A stretch of DNA of 64,000 nt, from positions 62,001 to 126,000 of the forward strand of contig NZ_JQJI01000001.1 of assembly GCF_000745455.1 (NCBI RefSeq). Reading direction: 5' to 3'. Both the position numbers and the translations under genes were made by a program. Below are positions 10,722 to 19,461 of the stretch, one piece after another. The notes beneath the pieces are model-generated. The model was not told the DNA's origin, did no database searches, and saw nothing but the letters and a program-made list of their open reading frames with translations. Origin of the DNA: Mesoaciditoga lauensis cd-1655R = DSM 25116 (GTDB lineage: Bacteria > Thermotogota > Thermotogae > Mesoaciditogales > Mesoaciditogaceae). How positions within the stretch are numbered: the first letter of the stretch is position 1; each line of letters starts with the position of its first letter.

Positions 10722-12836
10722 TCAACCGTTGAAAGTTTCGTATATTCTTGCGAATTCGTGATGACGCTTTTCGAATATCATCAGCACGTCCGGATCAAAA
10801 TGTTGGGGAAGTGTCCTGCCATCGCCCTTTGTTATGATCTCCACAGCTTTTTCATGTGTAAGGGCGGGTTTGTATCTTCGTTTTGATCTGAGGGCATCGT
10901 AAACATCTGATATCGCCACAATTCTCGCTTCTATCGGGATTTCGTTGCCCTTTAGACCGTCTGGATAACCGCTTCCATCGTATTTTTCATGATGAGATCT
11001 CGCTATGTGCCTTGCCATTTCGAGGAATGGTGCATCTCCAAGTATCATTTCACCGTACAAAGTGTGCTTTTTCATCTCTTCAAATTCTTCGAAGGTAAGT
11101 GGCCCGTTTTTCATCAAAATCTCTCTTGGAACTTTTAACTTTCCTATATCATGGATCATGGCATATATTCCTATTTGTTCAATGAACGTATCAGACATGC
11201 CTAATTCCTTTGCTATGAGCTCACTGTACTTTCCCACCCTGTGAATATGAGAGCCGGTTTCGTAATCGTATATTTCGCTTATTTCGGCAAATTTCTCTGC
11301 CAAATAGATGTAAGAATTTCTCAATTCTTCTATCATTCTATTTGAATTCAACACAGCCGCAAAATGGGTTGAAAAGTCGGCAATGTATTCCAACTCTTCT
11401 TCTCTTGGCATGGTTCTTTCGAACATCATCACAAGAACCGCAATTGGATTAGAACCGAAAAGAATGGGTGTTATGTAGTAACTCTTCTTGTTTTTGCTCA
11501 CAGTTGTGGAAGAGCCATTTCTCAATTTATCTTTTATCGGTCCAAGGGAAGGAATTTCAAATCTTTTTCCCTGCGAACGTACTATCTTTGCATTTTCTCC
11601 TCTTATATCAAGCAACACGGCTCCTTCACAGTTGTACATGTTTATTATCTTGTCCAAAAGGATGCTTGCGGCTTCGTTTGTATCACTTGATAAAGCTATG
11701 AGTTTAGATGATTCTGAAAGTTCCCTCAAGCGTGTAGATTCCACGGCAAGGCCGTTGGAAAGATTCTCTATATCCTCATATGAAGCTTCTAACTCTTCAT
11801 TGGTCGCTTTCAACTCTTCGATATGAGCCATTATATCTTGAAACATCTCTACTATCTTGGAATAGATCTTGTTTGTCTCTTTAAACTTTTTAACCTTTTG
11901 CTCTAATCTTGGATTAACCTCTAAGCTCATCCGCTTCAAATCCATATTCGAAGCGATATCCGAAAGCGCGGTGATGGAATTCACAATACGCCCTGCGGCT
12001 ATTAAAAAAGATAAGAATATAAGGACCATAACAATTGAAAATGTGATAAGTGGAGTTCCAATAGAATAAAATAACCTTTCAGATATGAGCGTGTAAGGAA
12101 GTAGAAAAACGATATCGTATGAGGTGTTGGAGTTTATTCTAACTCTTCTTACCATTTCGTCATATTTTTCAAATTCCAGGAGATATTTACTTCCGTTCAA
12201 ATTTATTATCGCGTTGGGAGCAAGATTTTTTATACTCAAATTGTTAGGATATACGATTTTTCCATCTTTTACTATAAGAAAATTTTTGCCATTCATCTTT
12301 GAAGCTATCATAGAAAAGAATCTGTTTTCTTTGAAAATAACTCCTCCAACTTCCAACTTTCCTTCACTTTGAACGGCCACACTCATCATAACAATAGGAT
12401 AATGAAGATACTCTGAGTAGAACTCATTTCCAACCACTTTGAACATGGAAGAAGTCGAGGATATAAACCACGGTCTCGATGATGGAAGCACGGTAGAAGC
12501 TGTTTTTACGAAGGGATAAATATAATTCTCTCCATTGATGGTCACAAAAGCCCAGTCGGCACCGTAGTTATCCCTTATGTTTTTTAAAACGTTATCAATA
12601 CTATCCTGATTTTGTACGGACGAGAATTTATGAACGTAAACGGGCAACGAACCCGAAAAATCTTCCACAACATTCATGAGAACAGATTCCATATTCTTGT
12701 CGTAATCTTCCGCTTCTTTTGAAATCATGGAATTTTTTTTCAAGTGGAAATTTTCGGTTTCAAACCATATAAATGCTCCCAACGATGTGAGAAGAATAAT
12801 GAAGAACCAAATAAGAAGGTATGCTCTTATTTTCAA
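10722..12836 (-). CDS. Membrane sensor with Cache, GAF and HD-GYP domains
   Basis: A 704-residue putative cyclic-di-GMP phosphodiesterase. A membrane segment near 7-25 and another near 262-285 enclose a periplasmic Cache-like sensing domain. A coiled coil (about 300-380) and a GAF domain (about 385-495) follow. The HD-GYP domain (about 515-690) keeps SHIHRVGKYSE, MIHDIGKLKVP, HTLYGEMIL, RSHHEKYDGSGYPDG and ISDVYDAL, so both the HD metal ligands and the GYP motif are present. The start overlaps the stop of trmFO by four bases. The signal sensed is unknown; no GGDEF gene lies in the window. Confidence 0.9.
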   Translation of the reverse strand: MKIRAYLLIWFFIILLTSLGAFIWFETENFHLKKNSMISKEAEDYDKNMESVLMNVVEDFSGSLPVYVHKFSSVQNQDSIDNVLKNIRDNYGADWAFVTINGENYIYPFVKTASTVLPSSRPWFISSTSSMFKVVGNEFYSEYLHYPIVMMSVAVQSEGKLEVGGVIFKENRFFSMIASKMNGKNFLIVKDGKIVYPNNLSIKNLAPNAIINLNGSKYLLEFEKYDEMVRRVRINSNTSYDIVFLLPYTLISERLFYSIGTPLITFSIVMVLIFLSFLIAAGRIVNSITALSDIASNMDLKRMSLEVNPRLEQKVKKFKETNKIYSKIVEMFQDIMAHIEELKATNEELEASYEDIENLSNGLAVESTRLRELSESSKLIALSSDTNEAASILLDKIINMYNCEGAVLLDIRGENAKIVRSQGKRFEIPSLGPIKDKLRNGSSTTVSKNKKSYYITPILFGSNPIAVLVMMFERTMPREEELEYIADFSTHFAAVLNSNRMIEELRNSYIYLAEKFAEISEIYDYETGSHIHRVGKYSELIAKELGMSDTFIEQIGIYAMIHDIGKLKVPREILMKNGPLTFEEFEEMKKHTLYGEMILGDAPFLEMARHIARSHHEKYDGSGYPDGLKGNEIPIEARIVAISDVYDALRSKRRYKPALTHEKAVEIITKGDGRTLPQHFDPDVLMIFEKRHHEFARIYETFNG

Positions 12837-14086
12837 TCCAATCCCCTCGCTAAAAAATGCTCCAATGTTGGAATGCTTCTCACTTCATCTCTTTTGATAA
12901 TTCCAAAATTCGCATACATAGGTTTTAAATCTTTGGTTTTTCTGACGTAATCTAGCAAGGCACCTATCATGGTATCCGTTGGCAAAGTTATAGGATCCAT
13001 TTCTTTTTGAATTCTTATCACGTTTATCGCCGTAAAAAGTCCTGAAGCTATGGACTCCACGTATCCTTCCACACCTATTATTTGCCCTGCAAAGAAGATC
13101 CTTTTGTCTTTCTTTGCTCTGAAGTAATCATCCATCGTTGCGTTTGGTTCCAGGTATATGTTGGCGTGCATGACTCCGTATCGAACTATTTTGGCTTTTT
13201 CAAGCCCCGGAATCATATGAATAACCTTATCTTGTTCTGGCCATTTTAATCTTGTTTGGAATCCAACCAGGTTGTAGAGGCTTCCCACAGAGTCATCTCT
13301 TCTCAATTGAACAACCGCGTAATATCTTTTGCCATTTTTTGACAAACCTACAGGTCTTAACGGTCCGTATCTCATCGCGTCTACGCCACTTCGAGCTATT
13401 TCTTCTATCGGTTGGCATCTTGAAAAGAGAAGCTTTTTGTCGAACCCTTCTACAGGGAGTACTTCAGCGTTTACTAATGTTGCCCTGAAAGCAAGATACT
13501 CTTCTTTGTTCATCGGGCAATTTAAGTAATCGCTTCCCTCTTCGTCGTATCTGTTGGCGAAAAAGGCCTTAGACATGTCAATGCTTTCAGCCGTAATAAC
13601 CGGTGAAACTGCGTCGAAGAAATGCGCTCCCCTTCCAAATTCATTTTCCAGCCATGTGTAAAGGTTTTGCGAAGTTGCCGGACCACTTGCAACGATCCAA
13701 ATATCGTCATCTTTGGGTATGAACTTTACCTCTTCTCTTTTGATGATAACGTTTGGCATTTCTTTCAAAGTGTGTGTTATCTCTTCGGAGAAAGCTTCTC
13801 TATCAACAACTAAGGCTTTTCCTCCTGGTATCGCATGTTTCTCGGCAACTTTTAGGACGAAAGAATCTAACTCTTCTAACTCTTTTTTCAGGACGCCAGA
13901 AGCGTTTTTAACTGGATCCATTGATTTAAGAGAATTGGAGCACACAAGCTCGGCAAACTTATCTGTTTTGTGGACGCCACTTTCAACTTTTGGCCTCATT
14001 TCATGGAGAACAACCTTATAACCTCTTGTTGCAAGCTGATAAGTTATCTCAGATCCCGCTAATCCACCACCTATTACATGTATCAC
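12833..14086 (-). CDS. trmFO: Methylenetetrahydrofolate-tRNA-(uracil-5-)-methyltransferase TrmFO
   Basis: A 417-residue FAD and folate enzyme that makes m5U54 in the T loop of tRNA. The N terminus MIHVIGGGLAGSEITYQLATR is the FAD-binding GxGxxG Rossmann motif. CSNSLKSMDPVKNASGVLKKE and FAGQIIGVEGYVESIASGL are characteristic of TrmFO (formerly Gid). Length is close to the family norm of about 440. It overlaps the RsbW-like gene upstream and the HD-GYP gene downstream by four bases each, so translation is coupled. Confidence 0.95.
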   Translation of the reverse strand: MIHVIGGGLAGSEITYQLATRGYKVVLHEMRPKVESGVHKTDKFAELVCSNSLKSMDPVKNASGVLKKELEELDSFVLKVAEKHAIPGGKALVVDREAFSEEITHTLKEMPNVIIKREEVKFIPKDDDIWIVASGPATSQNLYTWLENEFGRGAHFFDAVSPVITAESIDMSKAFFANRYDEEGSDYLNCPMNKEEYLAFRATLVNAEVLPVEGFDKKLLFSRCQPIEEIARSGVDAMRYGPLRPVGLSKNGKRYYAVVQLRRDDSVGSLYNLVGFQTRLKWPEQDKVIHMIPGLEKAKIVRYGVMHANIYLEPNATMDDYFRAKKDKRIFFAGQIIGVEGYVESIASGLFTAINVIRIQKEMDPITLPTDTMIGALLDYVRKTKDLKPMYANFGIIKRDEVRSIPTLEHFLARGLD

Positions 14087-14496
14087 TTAACTTTCCTCCG
14101 CAACAGAAGAGAATTTCCTGTGCAAACATCTTCATATTGCCAGTTGTCAACAAGATTTCTTATGAGATAAAGCCCCAATCCTCCTTCTCGTGGTTGAGAG
14201 AGGGGACGGGGATTTAGCTTTTGAAGATCAACTTTGGGGCCAAAATCTCTTATACGTATTTCAAAGGTATCTTCTTTCATTTCAAACGTACACGATATCA
14301 ACTTGGAAGAGTCGAATTTGTAAGTGTGTTCGATCACGTTTACCAAAGCTTCTGAAAGCGCTAACTCCAAATCATACACCATGTCTTCATCATTTACATC
14401 ATTAGCTGCAAGAAAATTTCTAAGTACGCATCTAACCGATTTAACAACTTTTATCGTTGCCGGAACAACGATAACGGCTTTTTGAAAATCTTTCAA
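14083..14496 (-). CDS. RsbW/SpoIIAB-like serine kinase ATPase domain
   Basis: A 137-residue stand-alone GHKL (HATPase_c) domain like anti-sigma factor kinases. The N box is ALSEALVNVIEH (about 45-56), the G1-like motif is IRDFGP, and GGLGLYLIRNLVD is the G2 motif. No RsbV-type anti-sigma antagonist or sigma factor gene adjoins. It overlaps the PucR-type regulator by four bases, which suggests the two act together. A target (sigma factor or partner protein) is not visible, so the anti-sigma role is family inference. Confidence 0.82.
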   Translation of the reverse strand: MKDFQKAVIVVPATIKVVKSVRCVLRNFLAANDVNDEDMVYDLELALSEALVNVIEHTYKFDSSKLISCTFEMKEDTFEIRIRDFGPKVDLQKLNPRPLSQPREGGLGLYLIRNLVDNWQYEDVCTGNSLLLRRKVK

Positions 14497-15068
14497 CTGG
14501 CTCCTCCTTCTTTTTCAACATCTATACTTTCCAAGGCGAAATAGAGTTTTACCGCATCTTTGAATTTTTTGGGATCTAATCCTGTTAGCTCCTTAACTTT
14601 GTTCAATCTGTAAAGCACCGTATTCCTATGAACGTTCATAACAAGCGATGTTTTCACAATGCTAGAATCGTTATCGAAAAAAAGCATTAAAGTTTCGATA
14701 AGTTCCCCATGAGATTTGATCGCTTCCACTTTTGCTATCCTTTTCGGAGGTAAGTATGATTTCACCTCTAAACATTTTACATTTTCCAAGATAAGATTGA
14801 CAAAAGATTCTTCTGTAATGGCATAACCAAGCAATATTAACACTTTTAATCCTGATGAAGCAATTATCGGAATAACAAGAGTGTTTCCTTCATCGCGGGA
14901 CATCTTGATTCTTATCTTCGTCTTCAAGGCTATAAGTGCAGCCTCTTTTAGTTCTTCATCTAATTCAAAGGTTGAAAAATCCACTCCTCCATCTTCTGAG
15001 AGTATGGCCACTTCTGCATCGGTTATTTTTTTTAGCTTTTCTCCCATTTCAGCGTAAGACAGAATCAT
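14493..15068 (-). CDS. PucR/CdaR-type transcriptional regulator
   Basis: About 191 residues. The C-terminal 55 residues form the PucR-type helix-turn-helix (DNDSSIVKTSLVMNVHRNTV, then LYRLNKVKELTGLDP). The N-terminal part looks like a small GAF or PAS-like sensing domain rather than a full PucR ligand domain. The start at 15068 has GGAAGGAAG seven bases upstream; an in-frame start at 15104 lies deeper in queH and is less likely. It overlaps queH by 20 bases. Targets are unknown. Confidence 0.8.
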   Translation of the reverse strand: MILSYAEMGEKLKKITDAEVAILSEDGGVDFSTFELDEELKEAALIALKTKIRIKMSRDEGNTLVIPIIASSGLKVLILLGYAITEESFVNLILENVKCLEVKSYLPPKRIAKVEAIKSHGELIETLMLFFDNDSSIVKTSLVMNVHRNTVLYRLNKVKELTGLDPKKFKDAVKLYFALESIDVEKEGGAS

Positions 15069-15606
15069 GTTTTTCTTCCTTCCTAAGGCTGAAGATGCAG
15101 CCACAATAATTTTGGCGATATAAATTCAGTTCTTTTGAATATCGCACGCTCTCTAAAAAACCGTCTTTCTTTCTGAAAATGCTCGTGAAATATTTCAGTC
15201 CAACATTTTTAGCTATCTTTTCTCCAATATCGTTTATGAAATTAACGTCTTTATGAGGGCTTGTCGTCAAAGATGTGGTAAAAGAATCAAATCCCAACTT
15301 CTTTGCTTCCAGTGCTGTTTGCCTTAACCTGTAAGCAATACAGGCTCTACATCTCATTCCACCTTCCGGCAAATTTTCTAACCCTCTTACCACTTTAAAC
15401 CATTTTTCGGGTTCGTAAGGAGGATAGATAACCTTAAAATTCCACGCCTTCGAAAGTATCTCTACAGCTTTTTTTCTTTTTTCATACTCTTGAAGTGGTT
15501 GAACGTTTGGGTTAAAAAAATATCCCACCACTTCATGTTCAACCGACAACCGCTTGTAAGCGGTTGTCGCGTCCGGTGCACAACATATGTGCAAAAGGAT
15601 TTTCAC
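15049..15606 (-). CDS. queH: Epoxyqueuosine reductase QueH
   Basis: A 185-residue DUF208 protein, the non-cobalamin enzyme for the last step of queuosine tRNA modification. The N terminus MKILLHICCAPDATTAYKRL has the adjacent-cysteine motif, and more family cysteines occur in GMRCRACIAYRL and YCGCIFSL, which bind the iron-sulphur cluster and metal. The start overlaps the stop of transketolase by four bases. No other queuosine genes are in the window. Confidence 0.9.
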   Translation of the reverse strand: MKILLHICCAPDATTAYKRLSVEHEVVGYFFNPNVQPLQEYEKRKKAVEILSKAWNFKVIYPPYEPEKWFKVVRGLENLPEGGMRCRACIAYRLRQTALEAKKLGFDSFTTSLTTSPHKDVNFINDIGEKIAKNVGLKYFTSIFRKKDGFLESVRYSKELNLYRQNYCGCIFSLRKEEKHDSVLR

Positions 15607-17528
15607 CTATTTATCACCTTTCGAACTTTGTCCTTTAAAGATTCCACATCAAGCCCTTCCATTTCGTAAAGCATCTTGGCAGTACCAGAACGAGTGTAGT
15701 CAGTTAAACCTATTTTATCAAATGTTTTAGGATATGTCCCGTTGTCAGTTATGAACTCAGATATGGAAGCCGCTAAGCCGGTATGAACGTTGTGATCTTC
15801 AAAGGTAATTATATGCTTGGAAGTGATGTACTCACCTATCCATTTCGGAAGCTCAAAAGGACATGGAACGCCTATAACACTCACCTTTATTCCCTCTTTT
15901 TCTAATTCATCTGCTGCTTTAACCGCTATGTGAGCCGTTTGTCCGTAAGAGAATATTGTGACCTCTTCTCCTTTTCTGAAAAGATCACATTCTCCATATT
16001 CGAATTTGTAATTTTCATCGAAAAACGCTTCACCATTTTTCTTTCGTATTATAGGTATTTTGGACCTTCCAATGGCTACCGCGTAATTGCCATACACCTT
16101 GGCTATGTATCTTATCACCTTATCCGTTTGATTGGCATCTTGAGGTACCACAAGGTTGAAGTGGTAAAGGTTTCGCAAAGCGCCGGTGTAATCCACACAA
16201 TGATGGGTTTTTCCATCTTCACCGACGTCCGTTCCCACATGGGTAACGATCAATTTTACATTCGTGCGATTTATATCGTTAAGCCTTTGTTGGTTGTAAG
16301 TCTCATCTATCCCAAAAACCCCGAAATCACTGAAGAAAGTTACAACTCCTTGGGCGGATAATGCCCCGGCAATGGTGGCAGCATTGTGTTCTTGAATTCC
16401 CACTTGGTAGAATGATTGAGGAGCGACACTCTCGGCCATGTTCGTTTTCGTGGAAGGTTTCAAATCGCAATCAAGAATGGCAACTGGCGTGTTTCCTTTT
16501 TTCTTTTCATTGAAAAATACGATGTCCGCCAATGCTCTTCCGAAGGCATCTCTGTTCGCGACACTCTGGCTTACGTCGTAGATTCTGCTTTCTCCCGTAT
16601 CAACTTTTACATCGTACGTGGGAACTTCAAAGTGAGGTTTATCAAACTGTTTCCGCTTTTCTATGTATTTTTCGAGATCGTTTTCCAATCCAAGTTCTTT
16701 TAAGGCCCTGTCACATTCATCTACACTAAGAGGCTTACCGTGATATGTAACATCATCTTCCATGAAAGAAACACCTTTTCCCATTATGGTTCTTGCCAAA
16801 ATGGCAGTTGGAACATCGTTGTTCACCAAGGCGTACCTTACCGCGTTGTATATCTGTGAATAGTCATGACCGTCCGTTTCTATAACTCTCCATCCCGCTG
16901 CTTCGTATTCTCCTTTTATGTTCACGTACATAACATTTCTCATGTGTCCACTTATCTGGGCGTCGTTGTAATCTATGATAACCGTTATGTTTGAAAGACC
17001 ATATTTCTTCGCAAACCTTCTCGCCTCTCCAACCTGCCCTTTGGCTTGTTCGGCATCACTCATAAGAGCGAAAACATGATAGTCTTCTCCTCTTATTTTT
17101 GCGGCAAGAGCCATTCCACAAGCCGCGCTTAGACCTTGACCGAGATTTCCTGTGGACCATTCAACACCTGGTATGCCCCTCGTTACGTGTCCTTCATAAG
17201 GAGATTTTGCGAGCCGAAATCCCGCTATAACATCATCGATATCCAGGAATCCCAATCTTCCCAACGCCGAATAGACCCCTGGTGAAGTGTGACCATGACT
17301 TACGACTATCCTATCACGCTGAGGATTAAACGGATCTTTAGGATCTATAGCCGCGTTTGAAAAAACGGTTAGATATATATCTATTGAGCTCATAGAGCCA
17401 CCGGGATGACCTGACTTGGCAACGGTAGTCATTTTCAATATATCTCCTCTGCACAATCGCCCGAGTTCTTTCAATTTCGCCACTTTTTCTTCTGAGAGTT
17501 TTTCATCTTCAAAGCGCTTTTTTAACAT
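15603..17528 (-). CDS. tkt: Transketolase
   Basis: A full-length 641-residue thiamine-diphosphate enzyme of the pentose phosphate pathway. The N-terminal domain has KSGHPGGSMSSIDIYL, the H-G-H substrate site in VVSHGHTSPG, and the TPP-binding stretch from MSDAEQAKGQ to IIDYNDAQISG. The middle domain has the QVGIQEHNAATIAGAL active-site Glu and the C-terminal domain begins near VTIFSYGQTAHIAVKAA. DAEQ rather than DGE/DGC replaces the usual first TPP position, so specificity may differ from classical TktA. It lies at the head of a tightly spaced operon with queH. Confidence 0.9.
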   Translation of the reverse strand: MLKKRFEDEKLSEEKVAKLKELGRLCRGDILKMTTVAKSGHPGGSMSSIDIYLTVFSNAAIDPKDPFNPQRDRIVVSHGHTSPGVYSALGRLGFLDIDDVIAGFRLAKSPYEGHVTRGIPGVEWSTGNLGQGLSAACGMALAAKIRGEDYHVFALMSDAEQAKGQVGEARRFAKKYGLSNITVIIDYNDAQISGHMRNVMYVNIKGEYEAAGWRVIETDGHDYSQIYNAVRYALVNNDVPTAILARTIMGKGVSFMEDDVTYHGKPLSVDECDRALKELGLENDLEKYIEKRKQFDKPHFEVPTYDVKVDTGESRIYDVSQSVANRDAFGRALADIVFFNEKKKGNTPVAILDCDLKPSTKTNMAESVAPQSFYQVGIQEHNAATIAGALSAQGVVTFFSDFGVFGIDETYNQQRLNDINRTNVKLIVTHVGTDVGEDGKTHHCVDYTGALRNLYHFNLVVPQDANQTDKVIRYIAKVYGNYAVAIGRSKIPIIRKKNGEAFFDENYKFEYGECDLFRKGEEVTIFSYGQTAHIAVKAADELEKEGIKVSVIGVPCPFELPKWIGEYITSKHIITFEDHNVHTGLAASISEFITDNGTYPKTFDKIGLTDYTRSGTAKMLYEMEGLDVESLKDKVRKVINR

Positions 17529-17548
17529 TTTTTCTACACCTCCATTTG

Positions 17549-18364
17549 TTATAGCAACAATCGATCGTAGACATCATCTGTTACGGATCTGGCCAATTCT
17601 CTGAGTGCTTCAAAATCTAAATTTGCCACAAGTATTTCCTCTTCATCCAAAGAATCGGAGATGGCCAGAATACCATCATTGAATTCCGTTATCTCTAAAG
17701 GGGCATATATACCGCTTCTTCCTCTAAGTTTCGTGTTTAAATAATCTCCTACCAATTTGCTTTCCACGGAAAAAACGTAATTTTGTTGGGAAGCCAACCA
17801 GGCTTTGCTGATTTCGCTTTTTTTCTTTGCAGTATGTCCGAAACGGGGAAAAAGATAAAGACTAGCCTTTTCGTTGATATCTTCTTCAAAATCTGAATCG
17901 AATTGTGAAAAATACACACTTTCTTCGCCGCATTTTGCCACTCTTCCGCTTACTTTTTCTCCTTGAGGCGTCCAAATGGTGCCTTCAAACTTCCCGTTTC
18001 TTATTTTACTTTCTTCAATATAAACCTTTTCATTAAATGCTATGTCTCTGAATATGTTCGAATACACTTCGAAAAATTTCTTCCTTTGAGATTCGTTCAT
18101 ATCTTTGAGTGGAAGTGGCCTGAATTCCAGGTTCATTCCTTGTGGGAAACAAACAAGCTGGGCTCCCTTATTTTTTGCTTTTTTTACGATATCTAGGATA
18201 TGCTTGTAAAAATCCCTTGCGCTTTTAAATGAATGAAATTTAAGCTGTATTGCGGCTACTCTCGAAATTTTAACAGGATGAGCTTGGCATCTTCGAGTAG
18301 AAGAAAAGAGGTTCCGACAGTTCATTCGTCGATGAAAAAGGAGGAAAATGAAAAAATTTTTCAT
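17549..18364 (-). CDS. Degenerate nitrilase/carbon-nitrogen hydrolase-fold protein
   Basis: A 271-residue protein whose order of segments follows the nitrilase superfamily: SRVAAIQLKFHSFKSARDFY, a GTIWTPQGEKV strand, FPRFGHTAKKK, and a C-terminal LRGRSGIYAPLEI...DEEEILVANLDFEAL. The usual catalytic Glu of the FPE motif is Gln (LVCFPQG), and the block that normally carries the nucleophilic Cys is shortened and has none. It is therefore probably not a hydrolase. The ATG at 18364 directly follows the stop of the upstream gene and has AAAGGAGA before it. The first 30 residues are hydrophobic and basic and may not belong to the fold. Confidence 0.6.
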   Translation of the reverse strand: MKNFFIFLLFHRRMNCRNLFSSTRRCQAHPVKISRVAAIQLKFHSFKSARDFYKHILDIVKKAKNKGAQLVCFPQGMNLEFRPLPLKDMNESQRKKFFEVYSNIFRDIAFNEKVYIEESKIRNGKFEGTIWTPQGEKVSGRVAKCGEESVYFSQFDSDFEEDINEKASLYLFPRFGHTAKKKSEISKAWLASQQNYVFSVESKLVGDYLNTKLRGRSGIYAPLEITEFNDGILAISDSLDEEEILVANLDFEALRELARSVTDDVYDRLLL

Positions 18365-19027
18365 TTATCTGTCTCCTTTGATACCGTTGTTGTTATGCTT
18401 CGACTTGTTTTTGTTGGAATTGTCGTGTGTTGAGGAAAATTCAACGAAAGAATACAACTCATATAAGAAATTTACACCATTTTTTAATCCACTTTCTTTG
18501 GTGAAAAATGAATAGCCTACTTCGTTGTTCAACGAAGAAACCAACAAAGTTGGAACATTCACAACCTGTGAAGCTCCCCAACCATTCGCTATCAGCATGT
18601 GAGAATTGTAATGATCCAACTCCAAATATCCCAAAATCATGCTCACTTTGAGATCGTGAAGCTTTCTCAGAAGCTTTTTCATTCTCAATTCTTTTCCATA
18701 GAGTACCGCAATCATGTTACCGTCAATCTCGAATAAAAGATCCTCCATCGTTGTAGGTGGGCGCCAAACTCTGTCTCTTTTTGAGAAACTTAAGTTGTGC
18801 AAGGACACCCCGTTTTGAGAAAAAACGAACCATTTACCGAAAGAGAGGGGCAAACTTTTGAAAGTTATACCCAATTCAAAATTGTCAAATTCCTTTGCTG
18901 CAACGGGAGGTCCCATGAAAATTCGCATAAAATTCGCCTCACTTTGATCAGAGACGCTATTCTGTTGAATTATAACATTTTTCTTGTTCATACTGGCATG
19001 AATATCTTGAAAGAATAAACGTCGCAC
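18365..19027 (-). CDS. Uncharacterised protein with a nitrilase-like C-terminal half
   Basis: Up to 220 residues. The segment AVLYGKELRMKKLLRKL lines up residue by residue with the nitrilase active-site stretch GVLICYDLRFPELARAL, with Gly where the catalytic Cys should be. ANGWGASQVVNVPTLLVSSLN then resembles the strand that follows. The N-terminal sandwich half with the catalytic Glu is missing. It adjoins the other degenerate nitrilase gene with no gap. The start is uncertain: GTG at 19027 has no clear ribosome site, whereas Met34 (18928) follows AGTGAGG. Asn/Lys-rich tail. Assignment rests on motif alignment by eye. Confidence 0.5.
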   Translation of the reverse strand: MRRLFFQDIHASMNKKNVIIQQNSVSDQSEANFMRIFMGPPVAAKEFDNFELGITFKSLPLSFGKWFVFSQNGVSLHNLSFSKRDRVWRPPTTMEDLLFEIDGNMIAVLYGKELRMKKLLRKLHDLKVSMILGYLELDHYNSHMLIANGWGASQVVNVPTLLVSSLNNEVGYSFFTKESGLKNGVNFLYELYSFVEFSSTHDNSNKNKSKHNNNGIKGDR

Positions 19028-19088
19028 TTATGTTGTGCGTGAAAGCAACAAATTTAGTTTTGCGTGAAAGTGACATTGAAAATATTTA

Positions 19089-19264
19089 TTGAAACACTTA
19101 CCAGCACGAATTCACTCTTTTATCCATCTTACGACTCAAAAAAACAAGGCACGCTCAGACACTCGTCCATGAGTGCTTCGCTTTCTCAACACATCCGTGT
19201 GTTTTCCAACCTCGTTTTATGAGTCTCCAGATGGAGAGTTCATAAGTGCAGGCAAGTGTTTCGA
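19089..19264 (+). repeat. Dispersed palindromic repeat, module A, copy 3
   Basis: Same layout and orientation as copy 1, with GACTCAAAAAAACAAGG and CCTCGTTTTATGAGTC as inner arms and CACTC-GTCCAT-GAGTG and AACACA-TCCG-TGTGTT hairpins. The outer arm pair is weaker here (ACCAGCAC against GTGCAGGC). The preceding AATATTTATT is shared with copy 4, so the conserved unit may begin a little further upstream. Confidence 0.88.
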
Positions 19265-19288
19265 TAAAGGGAAGAGGGAAGAAGAAAA

Positions 19289-19380
19289 AACTCTGTTATT
19301 TCGCATCTTGTATAGCGTTTTCATATGTTTTGACAGAAACTTCAAAAAAGGGGAAAGAAAAGCGAAGAAAAAGCATAATT
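19289..19380 (+). repeat. Half copy of palindromic module B
   Basis: Matches the reverse complement of the left arm at 3532 almost base for base, including CTCTGTTATTTCGCATCTTG, CATATGTTTTGACAGAAACT and the tail AAGCATAATT, which lies outside the palindrome in the complete copy. Confidence 0.78.
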
Positions 19381-19461
19381 GAGTCATTATATTGGCATGC
19401 TACGTAGTTTGAGCCTAACTTTTCACGCCATTTGGAGCACTTGTTGTGCTCACGTAATAAA

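Larger units (their letters stand above)
19028..19461. other. Gap with repeat modules A and half-B
   Basis: Contains module A (19089-19264) and half-B (19289-19380). Near 19045-19075 the decamer TGCGTGAAAG occurs twice. A hairpin GAGCAC-TTGTT-GTGCTC at 19435-19451 lies just past the metal ATPase stop but has no T tract. Confidence 0.6.

Noticed and set aside
19435-19451. GAGCAC-TTGTT-GTGCTC hairpin as terminator of the metal ATPase gene
   Set aside because: No T tract follows on the minus strand, so only the hairpin is noted.
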